Below are positions 31,843-43,264 of a stretch of 64,000 nt of DNA, one piece after another. The stretch lies in the NCBI GenBank assembly GCA_009760885.1, contig CM019699.1, positions 42,296,268-42,360,267 on the forward strand, read 5' to 3'. The stretch's first letter is position 1. The number at the start of each line of letters is the position of its first letter. A program made the translations under genes and the position numbers. The stretch is from Achatina immaculata. Lineage: Eukaryota > Mollusca > Gastropoda > Stylommatophora > Achatinidae. The notes beneath the pieces are model-generated. The model worked only from the letters and a program-made list of their open reading frames with translations. It was not told the origin of the DNA and made no database searches.

Positions 31843-33591
31843 CATTCTTAGTCTGTGATATGCTTAGTCTGTGATATGCTTAGTCTGTGATGTTCTTAGT
31901 CTATGATATGCTTAGTCTATGATGTGCTTTGTCTGTGATGTTCTTAGTGGATTAGACTCTGGCCAAATCAGGTTACCTGCATAAATAATTAGATTTTGCA
32001 TGCAAAATAATGACAGCTTAAATGTTTTTATCCACAACAAAATTGTCTGCCAAATATAAACTGCCAAGACCCTCTCCTGCTTTGATAAGGTGCTTCTAGT
32101 GGTAGGCTTTTTCAATCTTTAAGCAACATGCTATACTGAACAATTCTAGTGATAGACTTTCAATCTTTAAGCAACATACTATGCTGAACAATTCTGGTGA
32201 TAGATTTTTTCAATCTTTAAGCAACATGCTATGCTGAACAATTCTAGTGATCATGATTCTCCATTATATGTGGTCCTTGCTGCTTCCAATCAATTAAAAT
32301 CCTGTTCTTTTCCTATGCCATTTGGTCAACTCATTCAGAAATATTTCCCTCTGCCTTCCATTACTTTTTTTCTCAAATTTTCCTGTTATTCCAAATTCTT
32401 TAAGAGACCCTGGGCAGTCAGAATGAGTGGATGCAAGAAGTGTTAGATAAAGAGTTTTGTTCATGAAAGAAGAGATGGATAAAAGAGTCAATACTTACTT
32501 GAAGCAGGAACGTAAATGAGAGAAGAGATGGATAAAACAGTCAATACTTGCTTGAAGCAGGAGAGCAAATGAGAGAAGAGATGGATAAAAAAGTCAATAC
32601 TTGCTTGAAGCAGGAGAGTGAATGAGAGAAGAGATTGATAAAAGAACGCATGTGTGTAACACGTGAGTGAATGAGAGGAGAGATGGATAAAAGAACATTT
32701 GTGTGTAACACGAGTGAATGAGAGAAGAGAGAGATAAAAGAATATCTGTATGTAACGTGAGTTTATGAGAGAAGAGAACATTTGTGTGTAACATATGAGT
32801 GAATGAGAGAAGAGACAGATAAAAGAATATCTGTGTGTAACTTGAGTGAATGAGAGACGAGACAGATAAAAGAACATTTGTGTGTAACATGAGTGAATGA
32901 GAGAAGAGACAGAAAAAAGAATATATGTGTGTAAATGAGTGAATGAGAGAAGAGACAGATAAAAGAACATTTGTGTGTAACATATGATTGAATGAGAGAA
33001 GAGACAGATAAAAGAACATTTGTGTGTAACATACGAGTGAATGATGAGAGAGACAAATAAAAGTGAGATGTGGAAGAATAAATTAAGGAACAGATAGCAG
33101 GTAAACTGAACATCTGTGAGTAAGAGGAGAAGGCTGGAGAACATTTTTGCTTACACAGTTGTATAAATAAAGGGCAGACTAGAGAATGTTTTTTTCTTAA
33201 CTAGTTGATTGAATAGAAGAAAGTTTGGAGACACTCTCTGCTGGTTTAGTTGAGTGAATAGAAGAAAGTTTGGAGACACTCTCTACTGGTTTAGAAGAGT
33301 GAATAGAAGAAAGTTTGGAGACACTCTCTGCTGGTTTAGTTGAGTGAATAGAAGAAAGTTTGGAGACACTCTCTACTGGTTTAGTTGAGTGAATAGAAGA
33401 AAGTTTGGAGACATTCTCTGCTGGTTTAGATGAGTGAATAGAAGAAAGTTTGGAGACACCCTCTGCTGGTTTAGATGAGTGAATAGAAGAAAGTTTGGAG
33501 ACATTCTCTGCTGGTTTAGATGAGTGAAGAGAAGAAAGTTTGAAGACACCCTCTACTGGTTTAGTTGAGTGAATAGAAGAAAGTTTGGAGA
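31843..33591. repeat. tandem duplication, offset 1749 bp, copy 2
   Basis: Second copy of 30094-31842: the end of the 16-bp array, the RTE C-terminal fragment (minus, now about 31942-32469), the 43-49-bp minisatellite (32470-33069) and the 45-bp satellite. All open frames translate identically to those of copy 1. Confidence 0.9.
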
Positions 33592-36500
33592 CATTCTCTG
33601 CTGGTTTAGATGAGTGAATAGAAGAAAGTTTGGAGACACTCTCTGCTGGTTAGGATGAGTTAATAGAAAAAAGTTTGGAGACACTCTCTGCTGGTTTAGA
33701 TGAGTGAATAGAAGAAAGTTTGGAGACAGTCTCTGCTGGTTTAGATGAGTGAATAGAAGAAGTCTGGAGACACTCTCCCACATTTAGATGAGTGAATAGA
33801 AAAAAGTTTGGAGACACTCTCTGCTGGTTTAGATGAGTGAAAAGAAGAAAGTTCGGAGACACTCTCTGCTGGTTTAGATGAGTGAACAGAAGAAAGTTTG
33901 GAGACACTCTCTGCTGGTTTAGTTGAGTGAATAGAAGAAAGTTTGGAGACACTCTCTACTGGTTTAGTTGAGTGAATAGAAGAAAGTTTGGAGACATTCT
34001 CTGCTGGTTTAGATGAGTGAATAGAAGAAAGTTTGGAGACACCCTCTGCTGGTTTAGATGAGTGAATAGAAGAAAGTTTGGAGACATTCTCTGCTGGTTT
34101 AGATGAGTGAAGAGAAGAAAGTTTGAAGACACCCTCTACTGGTTTAGTTGAGTGAATAGAAAAAAGTTTGGAGACATTCTCTGCTGGTTTAGATGAGTGA
34201 ATAGAAGAAAGTTTGGAGACACTCTCTGCTGGTTAGGATGAGTTAATAGAAAAAAGTTTGGAGACACTCTCTGCTGGTTTAGATGAGTGAATAGAAGAAA
34301 GTTTGGAGACAGTCTCTGCTGGTTTAGATGAGTGAATAGAAGAAGTCTGGAGACACTCTCCCACATTTAGATGAGTGAATAGAAGAAAGTTTGGAGACAC
34401 TCTCTGCTGGTTTAGATGAGTGAAAAGAAGAAAGTTCGGAGACACTCTCTGCTGGTTTAGATGAGTGAACAGAAGAAAGTTTGGAGACACTCTCTGCTGG
34501 TTAGGATGAGTTAATAGAAAAAAGTTTGGAGACACTCTCTGCTGGTTTAGATGACTGAATAGAAGAAAGTTTGGAGACACTCTCTGCTGGTTTAGATGAG
34601 TGAATAAGAAAGTTTGGAGCCACCCTCTGATGGTTTAGATGAGTGAATAGAAGAAAGTTTGGAGACACCCTCTGCTGGTTTAGATGAGTGAATAGAAGAA
34701 AGTTTGGAGACACTCTCTGCTGGTTTAGATGAGTGAATAGAAGAAGTTTGGAGACACTCTCTGCTGTTTTAGATGAGTGAATAGAAGAAAGTTTGGAGAC
34801 ACTCTCTGCTGGTTTAGATGATGAATAGAAGAAAGTTTGGAGACACTCTCTGCTGGTCTAGATGAGTGAATAGAAGAAAGTTTGGAGACATTCTCTGCTG
34901 GTTTTGATGATTGAATAGAAGAAAGTTTGGAGACACTCTCTGCTGGTTTAGTTGAGTGAATAGAAGAAAGTTTGGAGACACTCTCTACTGGTTTAGTTGA
35001 GTGAATAGAAGAAAGTTTGGAGACATTCTCTGCTGGTTTAGATGAGTGAATAGAAGAAAGTTTGGAGACACCCTCTGCTGGTTTAGATGAGTGAATAGAA
35101 GAAAGTTTGGAGACATTCTCTGCTGGTTTAGATGAGTGAAGAGAAGAAAGTTTGAAGACACCCTCTACTGGTTTAGTTGAGTGAATAGAAGAAAGTTTGG
35201 AGACATTCTCTGCTGGTTTAGATGAGTGAATAGAAGAAAGTTTGGAGACACTCTCTGCTGGTTAGGATGAGTTAATAGAAAAAAGTTTGGAGACACTCTC
35301 TGCTGGTTTAGATGAGTGAATAGAAGAAAGTTTGGAGACAGTCTCTGCTGGTTTAGATGAGTGAATAGAAGAAGTCTGGAGACACTCTCCCACATTTAGA
35401 TGAGTGAATAGAAGAAAGTTTGGAGACACTCTCTGCTGGTTTAGATGAGTGAAAAGAAGAAAGTTCGGAGACACTCTCTGCTGGTTTAGATGAGTGAACA
35501 GAAGAAAGTTTGGAGACACTCTCTGCTGGTTAGGATGAGTTAATAGAAAAAAGTTTGGAGACACTCTCTGCTGGTTTAGATGACTGAATAGAAGAAAGTT
35601 TGGAGACACTCTCTGCTGGTTTAGATGAGTGAATAAGAAAGTTTGGAGCCACCCTCTGATGGTTTAGATGAGTGAATAGAAGAAAGTTTGGAGACACCCT
35701 CTGCTGGTTTAGATGAGTGAATAGAAGAAAGTTTGGAGACACTCTCTGCTGGTTTAGATGAGTGAATAGAAGAAAGTTTGGAGACACTCTCTGCTGTTTT
35801 AGATGAGTGAATAGAAGAAAGTTTGGAGACACTCTCTGCTGGTTTAGATGAGTGAATAGAAGAAAGTTTGGAGACACTCTCTGCTGGTCTAGATGAGTGA
35901 ATAGAAGAAAGTTTGGAGACATTCTCTGCTGGTTTTGATGATTGAATAGAAGAAAGTAAGTTTAGAAACATTATCTCCTTGTTTAGATGAATGAAAGGAA
36001 GTTTGGAGACATTCTCTCCTTGTTTAGGCAAACGAATGAAAGGAATTTTTGAGACATTCTCTCTTTGTTTAGATGAATGAATGAAAGGGAGTTTGGAGAC
36101 ATTCTCTGCTTGTTTAGGTGAATGAATGAAAGGAAGTTTGGAGACATTCTATAATTGTTTAGATGAATGAATGAAAGGAAGTTTGGAGACATTCTCTGCT
36201 GGTTTAGGTGAATGAATTAAAGGAAGTAAGTTTGGAAAGATTCTCTGCTGGTTTAGATGAGTGAATAGAAGAAAGTTTGGAGACACTCTGCTGGTTTAGA
36301 TGAGTGAATAGAAGAAAGTTTGGAGACACCCTCTGCTGGTTTAGATGAGTGAATAGAAGAAGTCTGGAGACACTCTCCCACATTTAGATGAGTGAATAGA
36401 AGAAAGTTTGGAGACACTCTCTGCTGGTTTAGATGAGTGAATAGAAGAAAGTTCGGAGACATTCTCTGCTGGTTTAGATGAGTGAATAGAAGAAAGTTTG

Positions 36501-37440
36501 GAGACACTCTCTGCTGGTTAGGATGAGTTAATAGAAAAAAGTTTGGAGACACTCTCTGCTGGTTTAGATGGCTGAATAGAAGAAAGTTTGGAGACACTCT
36601 CTGCTGGTTTAGATGAGTGAATAGAAGAAAGTTTAGAGACACTTTCTGCTGGTTTAGATGAGTGAATAGAAGAAAGTTTGGAGACACTCTCTGCCGGTTT
36701 AGATGAGTGAAGAGAAGAAAGTTTGGAGACACCCTCTGCTGGTTTAGATGAGTGAATAGAAGAAAGTTTGGAGAAACTCTCTGCTGGTTTATATGAGTGA
36801 ATAGAAGAAAGTTTGGAGACACTCTCTGCTGGTTTATATGAGTGAATAGAAGAAAGTTTGGCGAAACTCTGCTGGTTTATATGAGTGAACAGAAGAAAGT
36901 TTGGAGACACTCTCTGCTGGTTTATATGAGTGAATAGAAGAAAGTTCAAGACACTCTCTGCTGGTTTAGATGAGTGAACAGAAGAAAGTTTGGAGAATTC
37001 TCTGCTGGTTTTGATGAGTGAATAGAAGAAAGTAAGTTTGGAGACATTCTCTGCTGGTTTTGATGAGTGAATAGAAGAAAGTAAGTTTGGAAACATTATC
37101 TCCTTGTTTAGATGAATGAAAGGAAGTTTGGAGACATTCTCTGCCTGTTTAGGTAAATGAATGAAAGGAAGTTTGGAGACATTCTCTCCTTGTTTAGATG
37201 AATGAATGAAAGGAAGTTTGGAGACATTCTCTGCTGGTTTAGGTGATTGAATGAAAGGAAGTAAGTTTGGAAACATTCTCTCCTTGTTTATGTGAACGAA
37301 TAAAAGGAATTTTTGAGATATTTTCTCTTTGTTTGGGTGAATGAATGAAAGGAAGTTTGGAGACATTCTCTGCTTTTTTATGTAAACAAATGAAAAGAAG
37401 TTTGGAGACATTCTCTCCTTGTTTAGGTGAATGAATGAAA
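33199..37440. repeat. 45-bp satellite with higher-order structure
   Basis: Roughly 90 units of a 45-bp repeat with GAATAGAAGAAAGTTTGGAG and ACACTCTCTGCTGGTTTAGA. A block recurs at 33553, 34136 and 35165 (offsets 583 and 1029 bp), recognisable by the variant GGAGACACTCTCCCACATTT. From about 35940 the units grade into a GAATGAAAGGAAGTTTGGAG variant. Because 45 is divisible by three, minus-strand frames up to 327 codons are open; they are not genes. Confidence 0.95.
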
Positions 37441-37620
37441 GGAAGGCTGCAAACGCTTTTTTTAAAATTGGATCAGCTGTTCCCAGACTTTTTAAATGCA
37501 ATCCTAAATCAGCAATGGTATATTACTCATGAAAAGGTAAAAGAGAACTCTGAAGTTGAACAAAAACTTAACTATGTCAGTGGCTCTAACACAACAGAAA
37601 ACAGACAGGGTTACAGATTC
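37441..37620. other. short unique segment between arrays
   Basis: Contains GATCAGCTGTTCCCAGACTT. A minus-strand frame (HLKSLGTADPILKKAFAAF) could be exon-like but has no donor before the satellite, so I do not call it. Confidence 0.4.
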
Positions 37621-38330
37621 AGCATGTCTAGCAGATGAACATAGACAGGGTTCTAGATTCAGCATAACCTAAAACCTGAAAAGGCAGGTTATAGATTTAG
37701 CGTGACCTAAAACCTGAACAGGCAGGTTATAGATTCAGCATAACCTAAAACCTGAACAGGCAGGTTATAGATTTAGCATGACCTAAAACCTGAACAGGCA
37801 GGTTATAGATTCAGCATAACCTAAAACCTGAACAGGCAGGTTATAGATTCAGCATAACCTAAAACCTGAACAGGCAGGTTATAGATTTAGCGTGACCTAA
37901 AACCTGAACAGGCAGGTTATAGATTCAGCATAACCTAAAACCTGAACAGGCAGGTTATAGATTTAGCATAATTAAAACCTGAACAGATTACAGATTCAGC
38001 ATGACCTAGTACTTGAACAAAGACAGGGTTATAGATGCAGCATGACCTAGTACTTGAACAAAGACAGGGTTATAGATGCAGCATGACCTAGTACTTGAAC
38101 AAAGACAGGGTTATAGATGCAGCATGACCTAGTACTTGAACAAAGACAGGGTTATAGATGCAGCATGACCTAGTACTTGAACAAAGACAGGGTTATAGAT
38201 GCAGCATGACCTGTTACCTGAAGAGACAGGTTACAGATTCAGCATGACCTAGTAACTGACCAGGTAGGTTATAGATTCAGCATGACCTAGTACTTGAACA
38301 GACATTTTATAGATTTGGCATAACATAGAA
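37621..38330. repeat. 38-bp then 41-bp minisatellite
   Basis: Left block: about nine 38-bp units (GGTTATAGATTCAGCATAAC then CTAAAACCTGAACAGGCA). Right block: about six 41-bp units (GGGTTATAGATGCAGCATGA then CCTAGTACTTGAACAAAGAC). The two units are clearly related. Confidence 0.93.
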
Positions 38331-38376
38331 CTTGAACACTGAAGAAGAGGAAGAATGAAAATACTGCTTGACGTAC

Positions 38377-38483
38377 CACTGCTCTCCTGGCTATTGTCAA
38401 AGGTACCTTTGCATGAAGTGGGGTCACCTGTGTTTCTTTTTGTGCTGTAGACAGTAGAAGCCTCCTCTTGTTGTTCCCCATGT
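38377..38483 (-). CDS. host gene exon D (least certain)
   Basis: Segment after the tract TTTTTTGTTGTTGACAAAG and AGTAACAG, phase 1 in. After two bases the frame reads MGNNKRRLLLSTAQKETQ, then VTPLHAKVPLTIARRAV to the donor GCAGTG/GTACGT (107 bp in all). Two earlier donors, ACACAG/GTGACC (exon end at 38428) and GCAAAG/GTACCT, are also in phase 0, so the exon may be shorter. The frame is phase-compatible with B and E. It is basic rather than hydrophobic, and I rate it lower because the peptide has no recognisable pattern and the acceptor is not clean. Confidence 0.35.
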
Positions 38484-38499
38484 CTGTTACTCTTTGTCA

Positions 38500-39386
38500 A
38501 CAACAAAAAAAAAAAAAAAACATAAAATATCTCATTCATTTCTCATTCCTGGATGTAGCAACAAAAAAAAAAGCAACAATACTGAATTATGAAGCAAATT
38601 ATTTAAATACAGATATGATTGTTAACCTTTCTATCCCACATATGTTAAGTCTATTTTTAGACTTTTCTAACATGACACAATGAATTTCATGATCAAACAA
38701 CTTCCTGTCCAACTCCTGATCACACTGATCCCCGCCTACTCAATGATATAACTGATCCCATCTCTTAATCAAACTGATTCCTGTCTATCTCATCTTCTTC
38801 AACCAGTTTCAGATGACATGTATACTTCTGAAGTGGTGGTGATCATCTGAAGTAACATCCCCATACTGAATGTTTTGGACTGATGTAATAGTTGGCCATT
38901 GGCCATATCTGCCTCCTTTGTTGCTCATATATATATATATATATATATATGTGGTCTGCTGTCTATCTCATGATCAAATTGATTTCTGTCTATCTCATGA
39001 TCAAATTGATTGTCTGTCTATCTCATGACATAGCAGTATAAGGGGGATAACTGTTGTTTTTACAAAAAGGGCAATTCTCTTTTTTAACTTTTACATGATC
39101 TGTCGAGATCCCTCTAGAACGTCACATGGTCTGAGAAACCCGTGACAGAGAATTGTGGAAGAGACTATGAGTGGACGGTCAGTCTACGTTTGGATGTGTA
39201 CCTGAGAGGATGGTTTTTGCGATGTCTCTGTGGAGAAAATGGATGTTTATATCTGTTACTGGAGTTGTGGAAGTATGAATGGACTTGCCATGTGGCAGGG
39301 TAAACCTGCCGGCAGTCAGAATATCGTCATCACCATCTTCATTTTCATCCATTTCATCAATAAAATCTCATGTCAAGTAATATGCA
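38500..39386. other. mostly unannotated, with microsatellite
   Basis: A-rich start, (AT)n at 38930-38950, and a few copies of CTGTCTATCTCATGATCAAA related to the array at 44010. A plus-strand frame at 39230-39601 runs into the next element and is not supported as a gene. Confidence 0.6.
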
Positions 39387-40068
39387 GGACTGGCTTGACC
39401 TTTCTTCTTCCTCTTCTTCTTCTTCGTTCTCTTCTACCATCAAGACCACCCCGTGATCCTACAGAATTTACTCCTGTGATTCTGTTCTCCTGTGGTCCCC
39501 GGGAGGACCACAAGAGATCCCTGAGAGGACCACAAGAGGTTCAGAGTAACGTGGGGCTTGGGCCTGTATTCTCAATGGGTCACAGAAGCAGGACTGCATG
39601 ACACTGTGGTTTTCGCTGCACCTGTTTAATCTAGAGTTGGACTTTCTCATCAGAAAACCTCGATGTGGTTTGGATATCAGCATATACCCACCGGGTGAGA
39701 GGTGGTTGCTCATTCAGCCTAAAGTTGGACTTTCTCACCAGAAAACCTCGTTGTGTTTTGGATATCAGTATATCCCTGCCAGGTGAGAGGTGGCTGCCCA
39801 TCAAGTCCAGCATTGGACTTTCTCACAGCAAAACCTCAGCGTGATTAGGATACGCATATATCCCCATTGGGTGAGAGGTGGTTGCCTATCTAGACTGCAC
39901 TGGTCCAGTTTGTCGTCATGGCCGCTACCCTTCCTAGTTGTGACCAGGATAGAGCTTTTGTCCAGGAGGATGAATCCTCACCACTAGTAAGTTTCATCCC
40001 TGGTTTAAGCCGGTTTAGGCGTATTATCCCAGTATGGGTGTATTTAGGATGTGACCGACCTCTAGAGC

Positions 40069-43000
40069 CCCCCGTGTGGTACCCGGGATCTGCAAAGAAT
40101 AGGACCACTGTACCCTACCACGCATGATCGTAAAAGGCGACTAAGGAGGGTTGGGCATAGGGCCAGCAACCCTATCTGGTAAAAAAAACTATCAGACTGC
40201 TACAGAAACGGAAGCAAGGGAAAAAACAAATGCAGGTGGAAGGAGAAATGCTAATCAGGAAACTAAGCCCATGAAGGTTGTGGATGAAAGCCAGCCACTG
40301 GAAGTCACCAGCCCGACTGCAGACCTCCTGGAACCTAAACACAAGATGCAAATAAGCAGCTGGAATGTAAGAACACTTAATCAGACTGGAAAACTAGCAC
40401 AAACCATCAAGGAAATGCACGGATACAAACTAGACATACTAGGAATACAAGAAGCAAGATGGACAGGACAAGGCAGAAGGAAATTAACAACACAGCACAC
40501 AGAAGATACAATAATATGGTCAGGTAAAGAAGATCTTCATGAAGGAGGAGTAGCATTGATTATAACAAAAGAAGCATCAAGAGCATTGCTGAAATGGACC
40601 CCAATAAATGAGAGATTATTATATGCACGGTTCAACTCAAGATTCATGAAGATGTCTATTATAGTTTGTTATGCACCAACAGAAGCAGCTGAAGAGGAAT
40701 TAAAAGATTTTTACAACAGCCTCCAAGCCACAGCAGAAACAATACCCAAGCATGATATGCTACTCATCTTGGGCGACTTCAATGCAAAAGTAGGTGAAGG
40801 AAATGAAGATAGAAGAAGAATCATGGGAAGAGAAGGAATCGGAGAAATAAATGAAAATGGAGAAAGACTGTGCAGTTTCTGTGAAGAAAACATGATGACC
40901 ATCGGGGGGACAATTTTCCAACACAAAAACATCCATAAGGTGACTTGGAGGTCACCAGATAAAACCATAGAAAACCAAATCGATCACATACTAATAAACA
41001 ACAAGTGGAAACAGTCACTACAAGATGTGCGAGCAAGGAAAGGAGCAGATGTAGGAAGTGATCACAACCTTCTGGTAGCAAAAATAAAACTAAAATTAAG
41101 GAAAGCCAAAATCGGAGAATACAGAAAGATACATTTTAATACAAGAAAACTGAAAGACCAGCAAACAAGAAATGAATTCTCAATAGTACTTAAGAACCGC
41201 TTCACTGTCCTACAAGACGAAGCAGAAATGTCCATACTAGAGTTCAATAAAACACTACAGGAAACAACAAAAGAGGTGCTGGAATATCGGAAAAGGAGAA
41301 AAGAGGAATGGATAAGAAAGACTACATGGGAAAAAATACAGCAAAGAAAAGAAATCAAGAAAAAATTACTGAACACCAAATCACAACGGCTTAAAGAACG
41401 AGTTTTAAGTAATTATGCACAAAAAGACAAAAAAGTGAAGGAATCATGCCGTCAAGATAAATGTCAATACTATGACAACTTAGCAGAAACAGCAGAGAAA
41501 GCAGCATATACAAATGACATGAAAACCACATATAAAATCACAAAGCAGATGACAGGCAACTTCAACACAAGATGTGAAAGTGCAACAAGGACACAAAATG
41601 GACAACTGGTCAGTGGAGAAAGAGAAAAAATTGAAAGATGGAGGGAACACTTTAACACCCTACTAAACAGAACACAAGCAGCACAAACAATAGACATACC
41701 TGAAGCAAAAACGGAACTAAACATCAATACAGGACCAATAACAATAAGTGAAGTAAAGGAGGCGATAAAGAAGCTAAAATCAGACAGGGCACCAGGTGAA
41801 GATGAAGTGACTGCTGAGATGTTGAAAGCAGAAGAAACAGAAACACCAAAACAACTTTGCCGGATATTACAACAAATTTGGGATCTAGAAAAAGCCCCAG
41901 AGGAGTGGAAAACTGGGCTTATAGTAAAACTACTAAAGAAGGGTGACCTCAGAGACTGCGGGAACTGGAGAGGCATTACCCTACTGCCACTCACCAGTAA
42001 AGTATTTTGCAGAATAATCATCAACAGAATTGTACCAACACTTGAGGAAAAACTTCGGAAAGAGCAGGCAAGATTTAGGAAAGGAAGATCATGCATAGAC
42101 CACATATTTGTACTTAGACAAATATTAGAACAGGCAAATGAGTGGCATAGCACAACATATGCATTATTCATAGATTTTGAGAAAGCCTTTGACAGTGTCA
42201 ACAGAGATGCACTGTGGAAAATTCTAAGATGGCATGGCCTCCCCCATAAGATAGTTAATGTAATCAAAGCCCTATACGAGGGTTTTCAGTGCAAAGTGAT
42301 CTGTGGAGAACATACCTCCAGCAGCTTTAGTGCACAAACAGGAGTGAAACAGGGATGTGTACTATCATCAACATTATATATCTTGGCAGTAGACTGGTTA
42401 ATGGAGGAGGCAACATCAGACAAACGCAGAGGATTACAATGGACCCCTGACACAGTGCTGGAGGACCTTGACTTTGCGGATGATATTGGTCTGTTATCAA
42501 GCAGTCACAAAGATATGCAAGATAAAATAAACAAGCTAACTCAGAATGCAAACAACATAGGACTAAAGATCAACGTAGGAAAGACAAAGTTAATGAAGCA
42601 AAATGTGAACAACAGAAATGTACTCAGAGTAGATAGCAAGTTAGTGGAGGAGGTCAACGAATGTGTATACCTTGGCAGCAGAGTAGTAGAAAATGGAGAC
42701 AGCACTGAGGACATCAACAGCAGACTTACTAGAGCAAACCAGGCTTTTGCAATGCTGCAGAATATATGGAAATCAAAAAAACTAAGCATAAATATGAAAA
42801 TCAGGATATTTAAGAGTAATGTTCTAAGTGTACTACTCTATGGAAGTGAATGCTGGAAAATCACCAAAACCATAGAAAACAAGTTGAATTCTTTCCAGAC
42901 TAAATGTTTACGAAGAATTAGAAAAATATTTTGGCCAAACACCATAAGAAATAACATCTTATTGGCAGAAATGCAGATGACGCCACCGACAACAATTATT

Positions 43001-43264
43001 GAGCAAAGACGCTGGCGATGGTTGGGACATGTGCTCCAAATGACTGACAACTCACTACCAAAAATAGCACTAAGATGGACACCACAGGGGAACAGAAGTA
43101 AGGGTAGACCAAAAGAGACATGGAGAAGAACAACAGAAAGGATGCTGAGCAACAGAGGGCTCACTTGGGCAAGAGCAGAAAAAAAGGCGAAGGACAGGCA
43201 TTTGTGGAAAACCCTTGCGGAAGCCCCATGTGCCCTGGGCACTTAAGGTTCAGAGAGAGAGAGA
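40069..43264 (+). mobile_element. full-length RTE retrotransposon
   Basis: A 3196-bp insertion flanked by a perfect 12-bp target-site duplication GACCTCTAGAGC (40057-40068 and 43265-43276). It begins CCCCCCGTGTGGTACCCGGG, has a 5' leader of about 200 bp with two predicted hairpins, a single intact ORF, and ends with a short (GA)n tail only about 18 bp after the stop codon. Identical flanking duplications and no disabling stop indicate a recent insertion. Confidence 0.93.
40271..43246 (+). CDS. RTE endonuclease-reverse transcriptase, intact ORF
   Basis: Single 991-codon ORF of the RTE, encoding the enzyme that nicks target DNA and reverse-transcribes the element RNA. I start at the first in-frame ATG, 40271; the frame is open from 40151 but without an ATG. 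Endonuclease domain: SSWNVRTLN with Asn32, IQEARWTG with Glu61, LILGDFNAKVG with Asp169 and Asn171, and SDHN with Asp264 and His265. A Lys/Glu-rich linker follows. Reverse transcriptase: LRDCGNWRGITLLPLTSKVF, YALFIDFEKAFDSVNRDAL with Asp635, TGVKQGCVLS near 690 and DFADDIGLL with catalytic FADD at 735-738. The C-terminus has RRWRWLGHVLQM and GRPKETWRRT near 945. One oddity: QAGFRKGRS of the sister copy is QARFRKGRS here (Arg601 for a usually conserved Gly), which may impair activity. Confidence 0.92.
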   Translation: MKVVDESQPLEVTSPTADLLEPKHKMQISSWNVRTLNQTGKLAQTIKEMHGYKLDILGIQEARWTGQGRRKLTTQHTEDTIIWSGKEDLHEGGVALIITKEASRALLKWTPINERLLYARFNSRFMKMSIIVCYAPTEAAEEELKDFYNSLQATAETIPKHDMLLILGDFNAKVGEGNEDRRRIMGREGIGEINENGERLCSFCEENMMTIGGTIFQHKNIHKVTWRSPDKTIENQIDHILINNKWKQSLQDVRARKGADVGSDHNLLVAKIKLKLRKAKIGEYRKIHFNTRKLKDQQTRNEFSIVLKNRFTVLQDEAEMSILEFNKTLQETTKEVLEYRKRRKEEWIRKTTWEKIQQRKEIKKKLLNTKSQRLKERVLSNYAQKDKKVKESCRQDKCQYYDNLAETAEKAAYTNDMKTTYKITKQMTGNFNTRCESATRTQNGQLVSGEREKIERWREHFNTLLNRTQAAQTIDIPEAKTELNINTGPITISEVKEAIKKLKSDRAPGEDEVTAEMLKAEETETPKQLCRILQQIWDLEKAPEEWKTGLIVKLLKKGDLRDCGNWRGITLLPLTSKVFCRIIINRIVPTLEEKLRKEQARFRKGRSCIDHIFVLRQILEQANEWHSTTYALFIDFEKAFDSVNRDALWKILRWHGLPHKIVNVIKALYEGFQCKVICGEHTSSSFSAQTGVKQGCVLSSTLYILAVDWLMEEATSDKRRGLQWTPDTVLEDLDFADDIGLLSSSHKDMQDKINKLTQNANNIGLKINVGKTKLMKQNVNNRNVLRVDSKLVEEVNECVYLGSRVVENGDSTEDINSRLTRANQAFAMLQNIWKSKKLSINMKIRIFKSNVLSVLLYGSECWKITKTIENKLNSFQTKCLRRIRKIFWPNTIRNNILLAEMQMTPPTTIIEQRRWRWLGHVLQMTDNSLPKIALRWTPQGNRSKGRPKETWRRTTERMLSNRGLTWARAEKKAKDRHLWKTLAEAPCALGT

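Noticed and set aside
36518..37501. 327-codon minus-strand open frame and other frames of 70-190 codons at 33.5-37.4 kb
   Set aside because: Translations of the 45-bp satellite; unit length is a multiple of three and all frames repeat the same 15-residue pattern.
37441..37501. Minus-strand HLKSLGTADPILKKAFAAF as a possible exon
   Set aside because: No donor before the frame enters the satellite, and the only acceptor-like site is weak.
37621..38330. CRISPR-like array of 38-41-bp units
   Set aside because: Units are contiguous with no unique spacers; this is a eukaryotic minisatellite.
40151..40270. Upstream extension of the RTE ORF by 40 codons
   Set aside because: Begins with TTG and overlaps the leader hairpin; the first ATG is at 40271.
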